Source: M55B129 sp964506505
Lineage (GTDB): Bacteria > Bacillota > Dethiobacteria > DTU022
Direction of reading: 5' to 3'
NCBI GenBank assembly: GCA_964506505.1
Contig: CAZDKY010000004.1
Span: forward strand, 1 to 28,909
DNA length: 28,909 nt
Under the pieces are notes generated by a model. The model worked only from the letters and a program-made list of their open reading frames with translations. It had not been told where the DNA came from and did no database searches. Shown here piece after piece: positions 15,572 to 24,936 of the stretch. The first letter of the stretch is position 1. Every line of letters begins with the position of its first letter. A program made the position numbers and the translations under genes.

Positions 15572-17994
15572 TGGCCTGGAAAGAATTAAAAGCTGCCGAA
15601 TTAAGAAAATCCTGCAATCTGAACGAAATACCTTTTGAAACCACCGAAAGTGTTCCTCCGCTGGAGGGCATGGTTGGCCAGGAAAGGGCAGTTAAAGCAA
15701 CCGAATTTGGCCTGCGTATAAAGAAACCGGGATATAATATTTTCATGACCGGACTGACGGGAACAGGCAAGTCAAGCTATGCTCAATCGATCATAAAGAA
15801 GATTTCCAGCAAAGAACCGGTTCCCGACGACTGGGTTTATGTCTATAATTTTGAACACCCCGGTGAGCCAATTGCCATGCGCCTACCGGCCGGGAGAGGC
15901 TATGCCTTCTGCAAACAGATAGAAGAACTACTTGATGATTTAAAACAACATATTCCCAAAGCTTTTGACGGTGAAGATTACGAAAGGCAGAAATCAGTTT
16001 ATGTAAAGGAGTTCCAGGAATCCCGCAGTACTCTTTTGGAAGAGCTGAATAAGGTCGCCCAGGATAATGGTTTTACCCTGAAAAGAACTTCTTCCGGATT
16101 CGTAACAATCCCGGTCCAGGATGGAGAACAGATAGGCGAAGAGGAGTACGCCAAGCTGGAACAATCTAAAAAAGACGAACTGGAAAAGAAATCGACAGAT
16201 GTACAGCTTAAAGCGATGGAAATCATGCGCCGGGTACAAAAATTCGAAAAAGAGCTGAAGGAAAAACTTAAAGATCTGGATCAGAAAATCGGACTGGCAG
16301 CCATCGGTCACCTTTTTAATGAATTAACGGAGGATTACGATGATTATCCTGAAGTAAAGAAATATCTGCAGGCTTTCCAGGACGATGTACTTTCCAATTT
16401 GAGTGATTTCAGGGGAGAAGAGGACGAACAGCAGAACCCCATGCTCTGGCTGCGCAGGCAGAGTAAGGAACAGACCGAACAGCGTTACACTGTAAATTTG
16501 CTGGTAGACAACCGCGAGACCAGGGGTGCACCGATGGTTCATGAGACCAACCCCTCTTACTATAACCTGCTGGGCAGGGTTGAGTATGAAAACAGGATGG
16601 GGATGGTGGTTACCGATTTTTCAATGATTAAACCTGGAGCGCTGCACCAGGCTAACGGCGGTTACCTGATTCTGCAGGCACGAGATGTTTTAACGGCCAT
16701 GCAGTCCTGGGAAGTGCTCAAGAGGGTCCTGCGCACCAATGAAATTAGGATTGAAAATATCGGTGAACATTTTGGTTTAGTAGCCATGGCCACCCTTCGC
16801 CCACAGCCAATACCGCTGAATATCAAAGTAGTCATGATTGGCAATCCATATCTTTATCACATTCTTTATCATTTTGATGAAGATTTTCGCAAACTGTTTA
16901 AAATCAAGGCCGATTTTGATGTTGAAATGGAACGGAAAAAAGATAATGTCCTAAAAATGGGTGGTTTTATATCGTACCACTGTGCCAATCAAAATCTGCA
17001 TCATTTTAACAAGGAAGCAGTAGCCGAAATAGTTGAATACAGCGGCAGGCTGGCCGAAAATCAAAAAAAGTTGAGTACTAGATTTAATGAGATTGTTGAT
17101 CTCCTTTTCGAAGCAGATGCCTGGTCCGAAATGGACGGAGTAGATGTGGTTGGTAAAAAACAGGTTGAAAAAGCCCTGGAAGAAATGATCTTCCGATCAA
17201 ATAAATACGAACAGAAAATTATTGAATCAATTCGGGAAGGTACCACCTTGATTGACCTTGAGGGCTCGAAAATAGGACAGATCAATGCCCTTTCAGTACT
17301 CGACCAGGGAGACTACCAGTTCGGTAGACCATCAAGGATTACCGTATCTACATATCTGGGCCGCAAAGGCATTATCAACATCGAAAGAGAAAGTGATATG
17401 AGCGGCAACATCCATAATAAAGGAGTGCTTATTTTAAGCGGCTTTATTGGCAAACGATACGGTTCACTGGTTCCGATTAACCTGACCGCCAGCATCTGTT
17501 TTGAACAATCATACGGCGGTATTGACGGCGACAGCGCTTCGGCGGCCGAGTTGTTCTGCCTGCTTTCAAGCCTGGCCGATGTCCCACTGCGCCAGGATCT
17601 GGCAGTAACCGGTTCCTTAAACCAGAAAGGGGAAATTCAGCCCATAGGAGCTGTAAACACCAAAATAGAAGGTTTCTACCTGGCCTGCAAAGCTGTTGGA
17701 TTGACCGGCAGCCAGGGTGTGGTAATTCCCGAACAGAACCGCCGCAACCTGATGTTGAAAAAAGAAATTCAGCAGGCGGTTGAAGAAGGCAAATTCCATA
17801 TTTACTCCATCAAGAATATTGATGAAGGACTGGAGATTTTATCGGGGCTCAAGGCAGGAAGGAAGAAAAAAGACGGCTCTTATACAAATGGATCATTTAA
17901 TGACAAAGTTTTGGATAAACTGAAGGAATTTAATGAGACGATGAAAGAGCAAAAATCGGAACAGGAAAAACCTAAAAATAAGAGGCAGAAATAA
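15571..17994 (+). CDS. LonB-type ATP-dependent protease (AAA_32 / Lon_C family)
   Basis: 807-residue Lon-family protease of COG1067 type, cytoplasmic by sequence. ATG at 15571 follows AAAGGAG with good spacing; the open frame 27 codons upstream overlaps nth and is not used. Walker A is GLTGTGKS at 61-68. A charged, coiled region around residues 120-260 interrupts the ATPase part. The C-terminal protease domain has catalytic Ser655 (DGDSAS) and Lys698 (GAVNTK), spaced 43 residues apart as in E. coli Lon. There is no N-terminal LAN substrate domain and no membrane segment as in archaeal LonB. The last 40 residues are Lys/Glu-rich. It sits between nth and trmL with 1-base overlaps on both sides. 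Substrates are unknown. Confidence 0.9.
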   Translation: MAWKELKAAELRKSCNLNEIPFETTESVPPLEGMVGQERAVKATEFGLRIKKPGYNIFMTGLTGTGKSSYAQSIIKKISSKEPVPDDWVYVYNFEHPGEPIAMRLPAGRGYAFCKQIEELLDDLKQHIPKAFDGEDYERQKSVYVKEFQESRSTLLEELNKVAQDNGFTLKRTSSGFVTIPVQDGEQIGEEEYAKLEQSKKDELEKKSTDVQLKAMEIMRRVQKFEKELKEKLKDLDQKIGLAAIGHLFNELTEDYDDYPEVKKYLQAFQDDVLSNLSDFRGEEDEQQNPMLWLRRQSKEQTEQRYTVNLLVDNRETRGAPMVHETNPSYYNLLGRVEYENRMGMVVTDFSMIKPGALHQANGGYLILQARDVLTAMQSWEVLKRVLRTNEIRIENIGEHFGLVAMATLRPQPIPLNIKVVMIGNPYLYHILYHFDEDFRKLFKIKADFDVEMERKKDNVLKMGGFISYHCANQNLHHFNKEAVAEIVEYSGRLAENQKKLSTRFNEIVDLLFEADAWSEMDGVDVVGKKQVEKALEEMIFRSNKYEQKIIESIREGTTLIDLEGSKIGQINALSVLDQGDYQFGRPSRITVSTYLGRKGIINIERESDMSGNIHNKGVLILSGFIGKRYGSLVPINLTASICFEQSYGGIDGDSASAAELFCLLSSLADVPLRQDLAVTGSLNQKGEIQPIGAVNTKIEGFYLACKAVGLTGSQGVVIPEQNRRNLMLKKEIQQAVEEGKFHIYSIKNIDEGLEILSGLKAGRKKKDGSYTNGSFNDKVLDKLKEFNETMKEQKSEQEKPKNKRQK

Positions 17995-18452
17995 TGCATG
18001 TTGTGCTTGTAGAACCGGAAATACCTCCGAACACCGGTAATATTGCTCGAACATGTGTAATGACCGGAACAAAACTGCACCTGATTGAACCGCTTGGCTT
18101 TTCCATCGACGAAAAGAAAGTGCAGCGTTCAGGACTTGATTACTGGCCCTATCTCGATTTGGAAGTCCATCAAAATTATAATGCTTTTAAGCAAGCCTAC
18201 GACAATGCACGGCTGCTTTGCTTTTCGACCCACGGTGAAGATCATTATCACCGGATCCTTTACCGGCCTGATGATTTCCTTGTTTTCGGTTCTGAAACAA
18301 AGGGACTTTCTTCCGAGGTACTGGCTAAAGCTGATCATGTGTTACGGGTACCCATGGTTGAGCAAATACAGCGCTCACTTAATCTCGGCAATACAGTAGC
18401 GCTTGTCTTATACGAAGCCCTCAGGCAGCTCACTTTCCCCGGTATGAGGTAG
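17994..18452 (+). CDS. trmL: tRNA (cytidine(34)-2'-O)-methyltransferase, TrmL/YibK type
   Basis: SPOUT-class methyltransferase expected to modify the wobble base of certain leucine tRNAs using S-adenosylmethionine. 152 residues, single domain, the normal TrmL size. SPOUT motifs are PPNTGNIARTC near residue 11, FGSETKGL near 97, and the knot region with VPM and RSLNLGNTVALVLYEALRQ near the end. Its ATG overlaps the protease stop as TAATG. It converges on the flavoprotein gene with 97 noncoding bases between, in which I see no strong terminator. Confidence 0.93.
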   Translation: MHVVLVEPEIPPNTGNIARTCVMTGTKLHLIEPLGFSIDEKKVQRSGLDYWPYLDLEVHQNYNAFKQAYDNARLLCFSTHGEDHYHRILYRPDDFLVFGSETKGLSSEVLAKADHVLRVPMVEQIQRSLNLGNTVALVLYEALRQLTFPGMR

Positions 18453-18549
18453 ATGAACCGCCTTATCTATTTCTAACTGGAGACCAAACACTGCCGGAAG
18501 CATATAATACAAATTAATACCTCTGTGCAGTTTTAAATTAACATTCTGC

Positions 18550-20154
18550 TCAACGGTGAGTATAATGCGGCAGAAGCATAGGGCCGACCCGGTCGTCCGC
18601 CGCTCCCCTTTCATCAAGTTCGCGGTGATAGGCTTCTACATGCTCAAGGCTTAACTTCTTCGGAACCGGCAAATTTTGGCTGTCAATAGCTGCATTTCGG
18701 CCTGCCCGGCGGCCGAAAACAGTGATATCAAGCAGGGAGTTACCCATTAGCCTGTTGGTACCGTGAATTCCACCTGCTGTTTCGCCGGCCACATAAAGAT
18801 TTTTAACAGTACTCCTGGCATTAACATCAATCTTGAGCCCGCCGTTTTGATAGTGAAGAGTAGGATAAATCAACATAGGCTCTCGTCTGATATCAACACC
18901 AAAGTTTTTGAACTGGCGGAGCATGGCCGGCAGACGATGCTCAATAGTTCCCTCTCCGTGAATCATTTCGATCAACGGCGAGTCCAGCCAGACTGCACTC
19001 ATCCCTGTTGGAAGAGGAACGCCCAGGTTGCGACCATGGCATTCGCGAATGATCGACGATGCTTCGACATCTCTCGTTTCGAGATGATATACAAATTGTT
19101 CACCCCTGACATTCAGAGGTGTTGCTCCGAGACTGCGAGTCTTCTCTGTTACCAGCATACCAAGCAACTGCGGCGGGTAAATACCGCCTGTTGGGTGATA
19201 CTGGATTGAATCGGCATAGAGTGTTTTCGCCCCAGCCCGGTAACCCATAACAAGACCATCTCCGGTCGCCCCATAATGATTACTGGTGGGGAACCCCTGG
19301 TAGTGAAGACGCCCTGAACCTCCTGTGGCAAGAACTACAGTTTTAGCACGGGCAACATGGTATTGTTCTGTTTCCAGATTGTATAAAACCGCTCCGGCGG
19401 CCTGGCCTTCTTCATCCAGAAGCAGCTCAACGGCAGGGCAAAATTCAATAACTGTAATCTGGTGATTGTAGACTTCATCGCGAAGAGTTCGCATAATTTC
19501 CGCTCCCGTGTAATCACGTGCAGCATGCATACGCTTGCGTGATGTCCCACCGCCATGGCTGGTGATCATCGTTCCATCCTCTTTTTTATCAAACATTGCC
19601 CCCAGATCTTCAAGCCATTTGATCACCAGCGGAGCATCCATTACCAGGGCTCGAACTAATTCAGGAACGTTATCAAAATGTCCTCCGCCCAGGACATCGA
19701 GATAATGAATAGTCGGAGTATCGTTTGCCTTATCAGCAGCCTGGATGCCTCCCTGGGCCATCATTGTATTGGCATCACCAAAGCGCAGCTTTGTTGTTAC
19801 CATCACCCGGGCTCCGGCGGCATGTGCTTCCAGTGCCGCTGATGCCCCAGCTCCACCTCCACCGATGATCAAAACATCTACATCATAGTCGGGTTCTGCA
19901 TTCAGGTCCAGAGTCACATCCCGCAGACGGCTCCATGATTCAAAAACATCGGCCATTTCAACGGGCATTCGTGCTCCTTTGTCTACGCCGACTTTTATTT
20001 TTCGGAAACCTTTATCAATATGATCGGGGTGAAATTTTTCAAGGACTTCCTGTTTCTCCTCCGGGGACATTCTGGGATAGTCCTGTCCTATACGCGAAGT
20101 TCTTGTTTCCTCAACTTTTTTTATCAGCTCTTTGAGCTGTGGTGTGTAGGACAC
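18550..20154 (-). CDS. Fumarate reductase/succinate dehydrogenase-type flavoprotein subunit
   Basis: 534-residue FAD protein of the SdhA/FrdA/NadB superfamily. About 90 residues of charged N-terminal extension precede the FAD site GGGGAG (98-103). Catalytic blocks are present: HGGGTSRKRMHAARDYTG, QYHPTGG, the YPTLHYQNGG histidine block, and TNRLMGNSLLD. The C-terminus ends soon after PMLLPHYTHR and lacks the long helical domain of true SdhA. GTG start with AGGAGG upstream. It follows its iron-sulfur partner by 23 bases, with no cytochrome b anchor gene nearby, so the complex looks soluble. Thiol:fumarate reductase-like (TfrA) and other soluble clostridial fumarate reductases are the closest ideas; L-aspartate oxidase is less likely given the partner. 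Confidence 0.85.
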   Translation of the reverse strand: MSYTPQLKELIKKVEETRTSRIGQDYPRMSPEEKQEVLEKFHPDHIDKGFRKIKVGVDKGARMPVEMADVFESWSRLRDVTLDLNAEPDYDVDVLIIGGGGAGASAALEAHAAGARVMVTTKLRFGDANTMMAQGGIQAADKANDTPTIHYLDVLGGGHFDNVPELVRALVMDAPLVIKWLEDLGAMFDKKEDGTMITSHGGGTSRKRMHAARDYTGAEIMRTLRDEVYNHQITVIEFCPAVELLLDEEGQAAGAVLYNLETEQYHVARAKTVVLATGGSGRLHYQGFPTSNHYGATGDGLVMGYRAGAKTLYADSIQYHPTGGIYPPQLLGMLVTEKTRSLGATPLNVRGEQFVYHLETRDVEASSIIRECHGRNLGVPLPTGMSAVWLDSPLIEMIHGEGTIEHRLPAMLRQFKNFGVDIRREPMLIYPTLHYQNGGLKIDVNARSTVKNLYVAGETAGGIHGTNRLMGNSLLDITVFGRRAGRNAAIDSQNLPVPKKLSLEHVEAYHRELDERGAADDRVGPMLLPHYTHR

Positions 20155-20177
20155 TGATCTGCTCCTCCTCTCATAGC

Positions 20178-20885
20178 CTACTTTTCGATCTCGCGGTTGT
20201 TATATAGTTCTATCAATTTATCCTTATCCGCACTAATCAGAGCATCGATTTCGGCATCCAGTTCACCTGTTTCGATTGCCACCACTCTTTCAGAGAGAAA
20301 TGCATCTGGTTTGGCAATGTACCGGCTGTAGAGGCGTCGGGAGGCCAGAGCTGCATTGTAATGGACAATATTTACCGGGCATCTTGAAGAACACAGACCG
20401 CACATCACGCAGTCAAAGGAAATATCTGCTGCTTTCTCAAATTCACCGCGCTGCAGGTAGGCCACATACTGCATAACATCAATATCCTGCGGACAGGCCT
20501 TGGTACATGCGCCACAGCCCAAACAGCGGAAAACTTCCGGATATAATTGGGCAAAATCGGCAACCGATGGTTTGATTTCTTCAAGGTTGTAAACAGCTTT
20601 TCTTCCTGGGAAAAAAGGAATTTGGGCCAAATACATGCCGTCTTCCACCTTGGTCTGGCATGCCAGGCCCACTTTTAATTCAAATTCGCCGGCTATCCGG
20701 TAAACAGTAGCACAGGCACCGCAAAAACCGGCCCGGCACCCGCATCCCCGCTTAAGTTGATAGCCGGCGTATTCCATTGCGTCAATAATTGTGAGCGTTT
20801 CCGGTACCGTATAACGCTTACCCATTATATAAATGTCAACCATCGTAATCTCGTTATTGCTATCGTTGTTGATTCCGTCGCTCAT
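20178..20885 (-). CDS. Fumarate reductase-type iron-sulfur subunit
   Basis: 235-residue electron-transfer partner of the flavoprotein. The N-terminal plant-type [2Fe-2S] domain has Cys50-x4-Cys55-x2-Cys58 and Cys76. Two ferredoxin-like clusters follow: Cys121/124/127/131 and Cys159/162/165/169, both of CxxCxxCxxxCP form, suggesting two [4Fe-4S] centres rather than the [3Fe-4S] centre next to quinone in classic SdhB. There is no CCG domain as in TfrB. ATG start behind CGAGGAG. Fourteen bases downstream of malic enzyme, so mae and these two genes form one operon. The electron donor or acceptor is not identifiable from the sequence. Confidence 0.88.
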   Translation of the reverse strand: MSDGINNDSNNEITMVDIYIMGKRYTVPETLTIIDAMEYAGYQLKRGCGCRAGFCGACATVYRIAGEFELKVGLACQTKVEDGMYLAQIPFFPGRKAVYNLEEIKPSVADFAQLYPEVFRCLGCGACTKACPQDIDVMQYVAYLQRGEFEKAADISFDCVMCGLCSSRCPVNIVHYNAALASRRLYSRYIAKPDAFLSERVVAIETGELDAEIDALISADKDKLIELYNNREIEK

Positions 20886-20899
20886 ATTAATCTCCTCGC

Positions 20900-22240
20900 T
20901 TATTCAGCCGGGGGAGCTGGAATATAACCCTTCTCCATGGACGTTTTAGTCTGGGCCTGAGCTTTTTTAATTGTTGCTTCAGCTTTCCTGAAGACCTCTT
21001 CACGGCTTGGCTTAATTCTGGCCACCCCTTCTTCGATAGCTTTCATTGCGGTAGCAGTCGCTACACGGGGATATACTTCCGGCATATCCATAGTCGGCAG
21101 TATACTATCCGGATCTGTACCGTTATTTGGTGCACAGGCAGCCAGTTCTTCGGCAGCGGCAATGCACATGCTATCTGTAATTTCAGTGGCTTGGACATCA
21201 AGGACGCCGCGGAAAATAGCCGGGAATCCCAGTGAGTTGTTAACCTGATTCGGGAAATCGGAACGTCCGGTCGCGACAATTTTCGCTCCAGCATCCTTGG
21301 CTTCCCATGGCCATATTTCAGGCAGCGGGTTGGCACAGGCAAAAACAATGGCATCTTTAGCCATGCTGGCAATCCATTCTTTTTTTACTGTGTCAGGGCC
21401 GGGCTTGGAGAGAGCAATCATCACGTCTGCTCCCTTGCATGCTTCAGCTGCTCCACCAACTACTCCTTCAGCATTGGTTTTTTGTGCCAGATCCCACTTG
21501 ATGGGGTGCTGTTCTTTCAGTTCAGTTCTTCCTTTGTGGAGTGTGCCCTTGCTGTCAACCATGATCACTTTATTCGGATCTACACCGGCAGCCATCAAGA
21601 GCCTTATGGTGCAGATATTGGCTGCGCCGACTCCATTCATTACTAATTTTATTTCATCGATTTTCTTGCCCACAATTTTAAGGGCGTTGATTAAACCGGC
21701 CAGGTTAACAAGGGCTGTTCCCTGCTGATCATCATGCCACACAGGAATATGGCATTCTTCCTTCAGCCGATCGAGCACATAGAAACATTTCGGGCTGGCA
21801 ATGTCTTCCAGATTGATCCCGCCAAAGCAGGGCTGCAGCATTTTGACAAACTTGATCAATTCTTCACCGTCTTTTGTATCAACACATACCGGAAAAGCAT
21901 CGACCCCGCCCAGATATTTAAAGAGCAGCGCCTTTCCTTCCATAACCGGCATACTTGCTTCGGGTCCGATATCGCCGAGGCCGAGGACCCTGGTTCCGTC
22001 CGAAACCACGGCTACGAAGTTGCCTTTATTGGTGTACTTATAAACATCTTCCTTGTTTTTCTCTATGGCCCTGCAGGGCTCAGCCACCCCGGGGGTATAC
22101 CAGATCGCAAAATCGTTTACATCACGAACACAGCTTTTCAGGGCCACCTCAATTTTCCCCTTGTAAAAGGGGTGCAAACGCATTGCATCCTCCGCCGGTT
22201 TTTTTGATTTGGCCAGCAACTCTTCTTTATTGACAGACAT
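20900..22240 (-). CDS. NAD-type malic enzyme
   Basis: Oxidative decarboxylation of malate to pyruvate and CO2 (reversible). 446 residues, the short bacterial form. The catalytic Tyr lies in the WYTPGVAEPC block, the Lys in the EGKALLFKYLGG segment, and metal ligands in HDDQQGTA. The nucleotide fold is at MNGVGAAN, where the GxGAAN pattern is usual for NAD-preferring enzymes. The tail is Ala/Pro-rich. The ATG has a modest site (AAAGG). A 255-base noncoding gap separates it from the fumarase genes, and it leads the mae-iron-sulfur-flavoprotein run. Cofactor preference is inferred. Confidence 0.93.
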   Translation of the reverse strand: MSVNKEELLAKSKKPAEDAMRLHPFYKGKIEVALKSCVRDVNDFAIWYTPGVAEPCRAIEKNKEDVYKYTNKGNFVAVVSDGTRVLGLGDIGPEASMPVMEGKALLFKYLGGVDAFPVCVDTKDGEELIKFVKMLQPCFGGINLEDIASPKCFYVLDRLKEECHIPVWHDDQQGTALVNLAGLINALKIVGKKIDEIKLVMNGVGAANICTIRLLMAAGVDPNKVIMVDSKGTLHKGRTELKEQHPIKWDLAQKTNAEGVVGGAAEACKGADVMIALSKPGPDTVKKEWIASMAKDAIVFACANPLPEIWPWEAKDAGAKIVATGRSDFPNQVNNSLGFPAIFRGVLDVQATEITDSMCIAAAEELAACAPNNGTDPDSILPTMDMPEVYPRVATATAMKAIEEGVARIKPSREEVFRKAEATIKKAQAQTKTSMEKGYIPAPPAE

Positions 22241-22396
22241 AACCTTTTACCTGCTTTCTTTTTTTTTTTAATCATCCTTCGGGAGCATCATTTATTTCTT
22301 CCAGAAACCGTTTGAGACAATTTTCTCACTCAACTTTCAGTTTTCATATATCGTCGTTATAAATTAATTCTCGGGGAATATAAAACTGAATTAATA

Positions 22397-22419
22397 AACA
22401 TTTCTTTGCAATAAATGTT
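22397..22419. repeat. Small dyad in the fumarase-malic enzyme gap
   Basis: A perfect 7-bp inverted repeat, AACATTT (22397-22403) and AAATGTT (22413-22419), with a 9-base spacer, lies in the 255-bp gap upstream of malic enzyme. It could be a regulator site or a weak stem. The gap is AT-rich, with a T-run at about 22260-22270, and I found no convincing promoter. Confidence 0.35.
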
Positions 22420-22495
22420 CCGCTATTCTTTTAAGTCACCGCAGAAAATTATTGTGCTACAACTACAATTAAAATGCATTTACTGTAAGATGTTT

Positions 22496-23047
22496 CTACC
22501 GGGCGTATGCTTTTGCTCCTTCGACATAAAGATCGTTTCCGTGAACATCGTTGATTACAGTTGCCGGGAAATCTTCAACTTCAAGGCGCCGGATTGCCTC
22601 CGCGCCAAGTTCAGGATAGGCAACCACTTCGCTCTTTTTAATTCTCTTTGATAGCAAAGCTCCTGCTCCCCCGACAGCAGCCATGTAAACGCCTTTATAT
22701 TTAACAAGCGCGTCCTTGACCGCCTGGTCGCGTTTCCCTTTACCTATGCAAGCTTTCATTCCATGTTCAAGCATCTGCGGTGTATATGCGTCCATTCGAC
22801 CGCTGGTTGTCGGCCCGGCCGATCCGATAGCCTGTCCTGGTTTAGCCGGAGCTGGTCCAACGTAATAAATAATCTGGCCCTGTAAATCTAAAGGAAGAGG
22901 TTCATTCTTACTCATCAGTTCAACCAGCCGCTTGTGTGCAGCATCGCGTGCGGCATAAATTACACCGCTGATCAGAACATTATCACCGGCTTTCAGGGCT
23001 GTTACATCTTCATCGGTCAGGGGCGCTTTAATTTTTTTTATTTCCAT
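22496..23047 (-). CDS. Fumarate hydratase class I, beta subunit
   Basis: Swivelling C-terminal domain of the two-subunit, iron-sulfur class I fumarase that interconverts fumarate and malate. 183 residues. The substrate-binding block GSAGPTTSGRMD lies near residue 75, and the conserved GGAGAL is near residue 126. ATG behind AAAGGAGG. It follows the alpha subunit by 29 bases. L(+)-tartrate dehydratase beta is the alternative for this family, but malic enzyme and a fumarate reductase pair alongside favour fumarase. Confidence 0.93.
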   Translation of the reverse strand: MEIKKIKAPLTDEDVTALKAGDNVLISGVIYAARDAAHKRLVELMSKNEPLPLDLQGQIIYYVGPAPAKPGQAIGSAGPTTSGRMDAYTPQMLEHGMKACIGKGKRDQAVKDALVKYKGVYMAAVGGAGALLSKRIKKSEVVAYPELGAEAIRRLEVEDFPATVINDVHGNDLYVEGAKAYAR

Positions 23048-23076
23048 CGTTTATGCCTCCTTTCTTATTTTTTTGC

Positions 23077-23922
23077 TTAAATTATTCTTTCCACGTGCCT
23101 GCTGGCATGACAGTTAATATTAACTGCTGCTGCCATACTGGCAATATGGGAAGGATAAGTTTCGATATGGACTGCCAGGGCAAAGGTACTTCCGCCAAAT
23201 CCCTGCGGTCCAACTCCCAGGTCGTTAATTTTTTTAAGCAATTTCTGTTCTAGCTCGGCGAACCTTTTATCCGGGTTGGGCTGGCCAACCGGCCTTAGAA
23301 GAGCCTTTTTAGCCAGCATGGCTACTTTTTCAAAAGTACCTCCGATCCCCACTCCTACAATGATAGGTGGGCAGGGGTTTGGTCCTGCTTCCTTGCAGTG
23401 TTTGACGACAAAATCAATCACTCCTTCTTCACCATCAGAAGGTTTCATCATCCGAACTGTGCTCATGTTTTCGCTGCCTCCGCCTTTCGCGGCAAAGGTG
23501 ATCTTGACTTTGTCGCCGGGGACAAGATCGGTATAAATTACGGCCGGTGTGTTGTCACCCGTATTTTTCCTTTCGTAAAGAGGATCTGTGGCAATTGATT
23601 TGCGCAGGTACCCTTTCTCATATCCGCGTCGGACACCTTCATTGATAGCATCTTCAAGCGATCCTCCGGTCAGGTGAACTTCCTGTCCCCATTCCACAAA
23701 GAAAACAGCAAACCCTGTATCCTGGCAGATAGGAATTTTTTCATTCTTTGCGATCTCCACATTTTCGATTAGCTGCTTGATTACTTCTTTACCAACAGGC
23801 GATTCTTCCGTATCCAGAGATTTTTTTATAAGATCAAATAAATCTTCGGGCAGGTAAATGTTTGCCTGCTGGCACATTTCGTCTACATTTTCAGTAATAA
23901 CTGAAGCGGCAAGTTCCCGCAA
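23077..23922 (-). CDS. Fumarate hydratase class I, alpha subunit
   Basis: Catalytic [4Fe-4S] subunit. 281 residues. Cluster ligands are Cys66 (PICQDTG), Cys184 (NPCPP) and Cys271 (NINCHASRH), the three-cysteine arrangement of the oxygen-sensitive hydro-lyases. The AAKGGGSENMS block is also present. The TTG start is supported by GGGAGGTG seven to eight bases upstream. A 108-base AT-rich gap separates it from the 2-oxoacid oxidoreductase beta subunit, so it may be transcribed on its own or by read-through. Confidence 0.94.
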   Translation of the reverse strand: MRELAASVITENVDEMCQQANIYLPEDLFDLIKKSLDTEESPVGKEVIKQLIENVEIAKNEKIPICQDTGFAVFFVEWGQEVHLTGGSLEDAINEGVRRGYEKGYLRKSIATDPLYERKNTGDNTPAVIYTDLVPGDKVKITFAAKGGGSENMSTVRMMKPSDGEEGVIDFVVKHCKEAGPNPCPPIIVGVGIGGTFEKVAMLAKKALLRPVGQPNPDKRFAELEQKLLKKINDLGVGPQGFGGSTFALAVHIETYPSHIASMAAAVNINCHASRHVERII

Positions 23923-24030
23923 GATAATACACCTCCCTGATATTTTTTTTGAGCATCACTCTTTATTTATTTTCTTCTTAGAGCTAAATATTCCTGCTGA
24001 CAATTATAATATTTATTATAATTCTAAAAA

Positions 24031-24936
24031 TTATTCTCCACATTGGATTATTCGTTGGGTTATTCGTTTCATCAATATTTCCCAGTCGTGATCAACTTCT
24101 TTCTGAAGAGCCTGCATACGCTCCGGATCCATGCCCCTGAAACGCTTCTGACAATTAAGGTATTCACTCAGAGGGATCCGTTTTTCTTCCTGAACAGTCA
24201 TTCTCCACAGTGAACCGTTGCTAATTTCATAAAGGGGAAAAGCACCCGTAGCAACAGCAAGCCGGGATAGATGGATCGTTTCTGAAGATTCGGTGCCCCA
24301 TCCCGGAGGGCATGGCGATAAAATGTGTATAAACCTGAATCCCTTTATGGATTTTGCCTTTTTAAATTTTTCGATCATATCATCAGGAAAAGCCACTGTT
24401 GCCGTGGCCGCATAGGGGATACTGTGTGCAGCCATGATCTGCATAATGTTTTTCTTCTGACCTTCTTTAAACAGAGGATAGGGAGCAGTAGCAGTCCGCG
24501 CTCCAAAGGGGGTGGCTGAACTGGACTGCATTCCGGTATTCATGTATGCCTCATTGTCATAGCAAACAAATATTAAGTCTTCATTACGCTGTGCCGCCCC
24601 TGAGAGGGCCTGTAACCCGATATCAAAAGTACCTCCGTCGCCGGCCAGGACCACCACTGTTGTGTCTTTAAAACCTTTTATCATAAGCCCACGTTTCAGA
24701 CCGCTGCCCACTGCTCCGGCGCTGGGAAAGGGACAGTGTAAAATGGGACATTTAAGCGCCGTCAGAGGCGGCACACCGGCTATAATGCTCCAGCAGGAAG
24801 CAGTCAGAACAATGGCCAGGTTGGGGCCCAGCGCTCTGGTCAGATAGCGTACCGACAAAGCTGCAGCACAGCCCGGACAGGCATTGTGCCCTGAGTAAAT
24901 CATTTCCTGATCCCTTAAAAAATCTACCGCTCTCAC
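24031..24936 (-). CDS. 2-oxoacid:acceptor oxidoreductase beta subunit (PorB-like)
   Basis: Thiamine diphosphate-binding subunit of a pyruvate:ferredoxin oxidoreductase-type enzyme. 301 residues. The TPP motif runs from GDGG at 99 to the N of CYDNEAYMNTG at 128, the standard spacing. Four cysteines at 20, 23, 48 and 208 (CPGC, SCW, PCPPGW) are placed to bind the proximal [4Fe-4S] cluster. GTG start overlapping the alpha stop as GTGA, with GAGGGG upstream. The ACPGC and NEAYMNTG blocks resemble PorB of four-subunit pyruvate enzymes; isovalerate or aromatic 2-oxoacids remain possible substrates. Last gene of the coupled operon. Confidence 0.9.
   Translation of the reverse strand: MRAVDFLRDQEMIYSGHNACPGCAAALSVRYLTRALGPNLAIVLTASCWSIIAGVPPLTALKCPILHCPFPSAGAVGSGLKRGLMIKGFKDTTVVVLAGDGGTFDIGLQALSGAAQRNEDLIFVCYDNEAYMNTGMQSSSATPFGARTATAPYPLFKEGQKKNIMQIMAAHSIPYAATATVAFPDDMIEKFKKAKSIKGFRFIHILSPCPPGWGTESSETIHLSRLAVATGAFPLYEISNGSLWRMTVQEEKRIPLSEYLNCQKRFRGMDPERMQALQKEVDHDWEILMKRITQRIIQCGE

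Noticed and set aside
23923..24030. AT-rich gap as a fumarase promoter
   Set aside because: Several TATAAT-like strings occur but none has a convincing -35 at proper spacing, so I do not annotate one.
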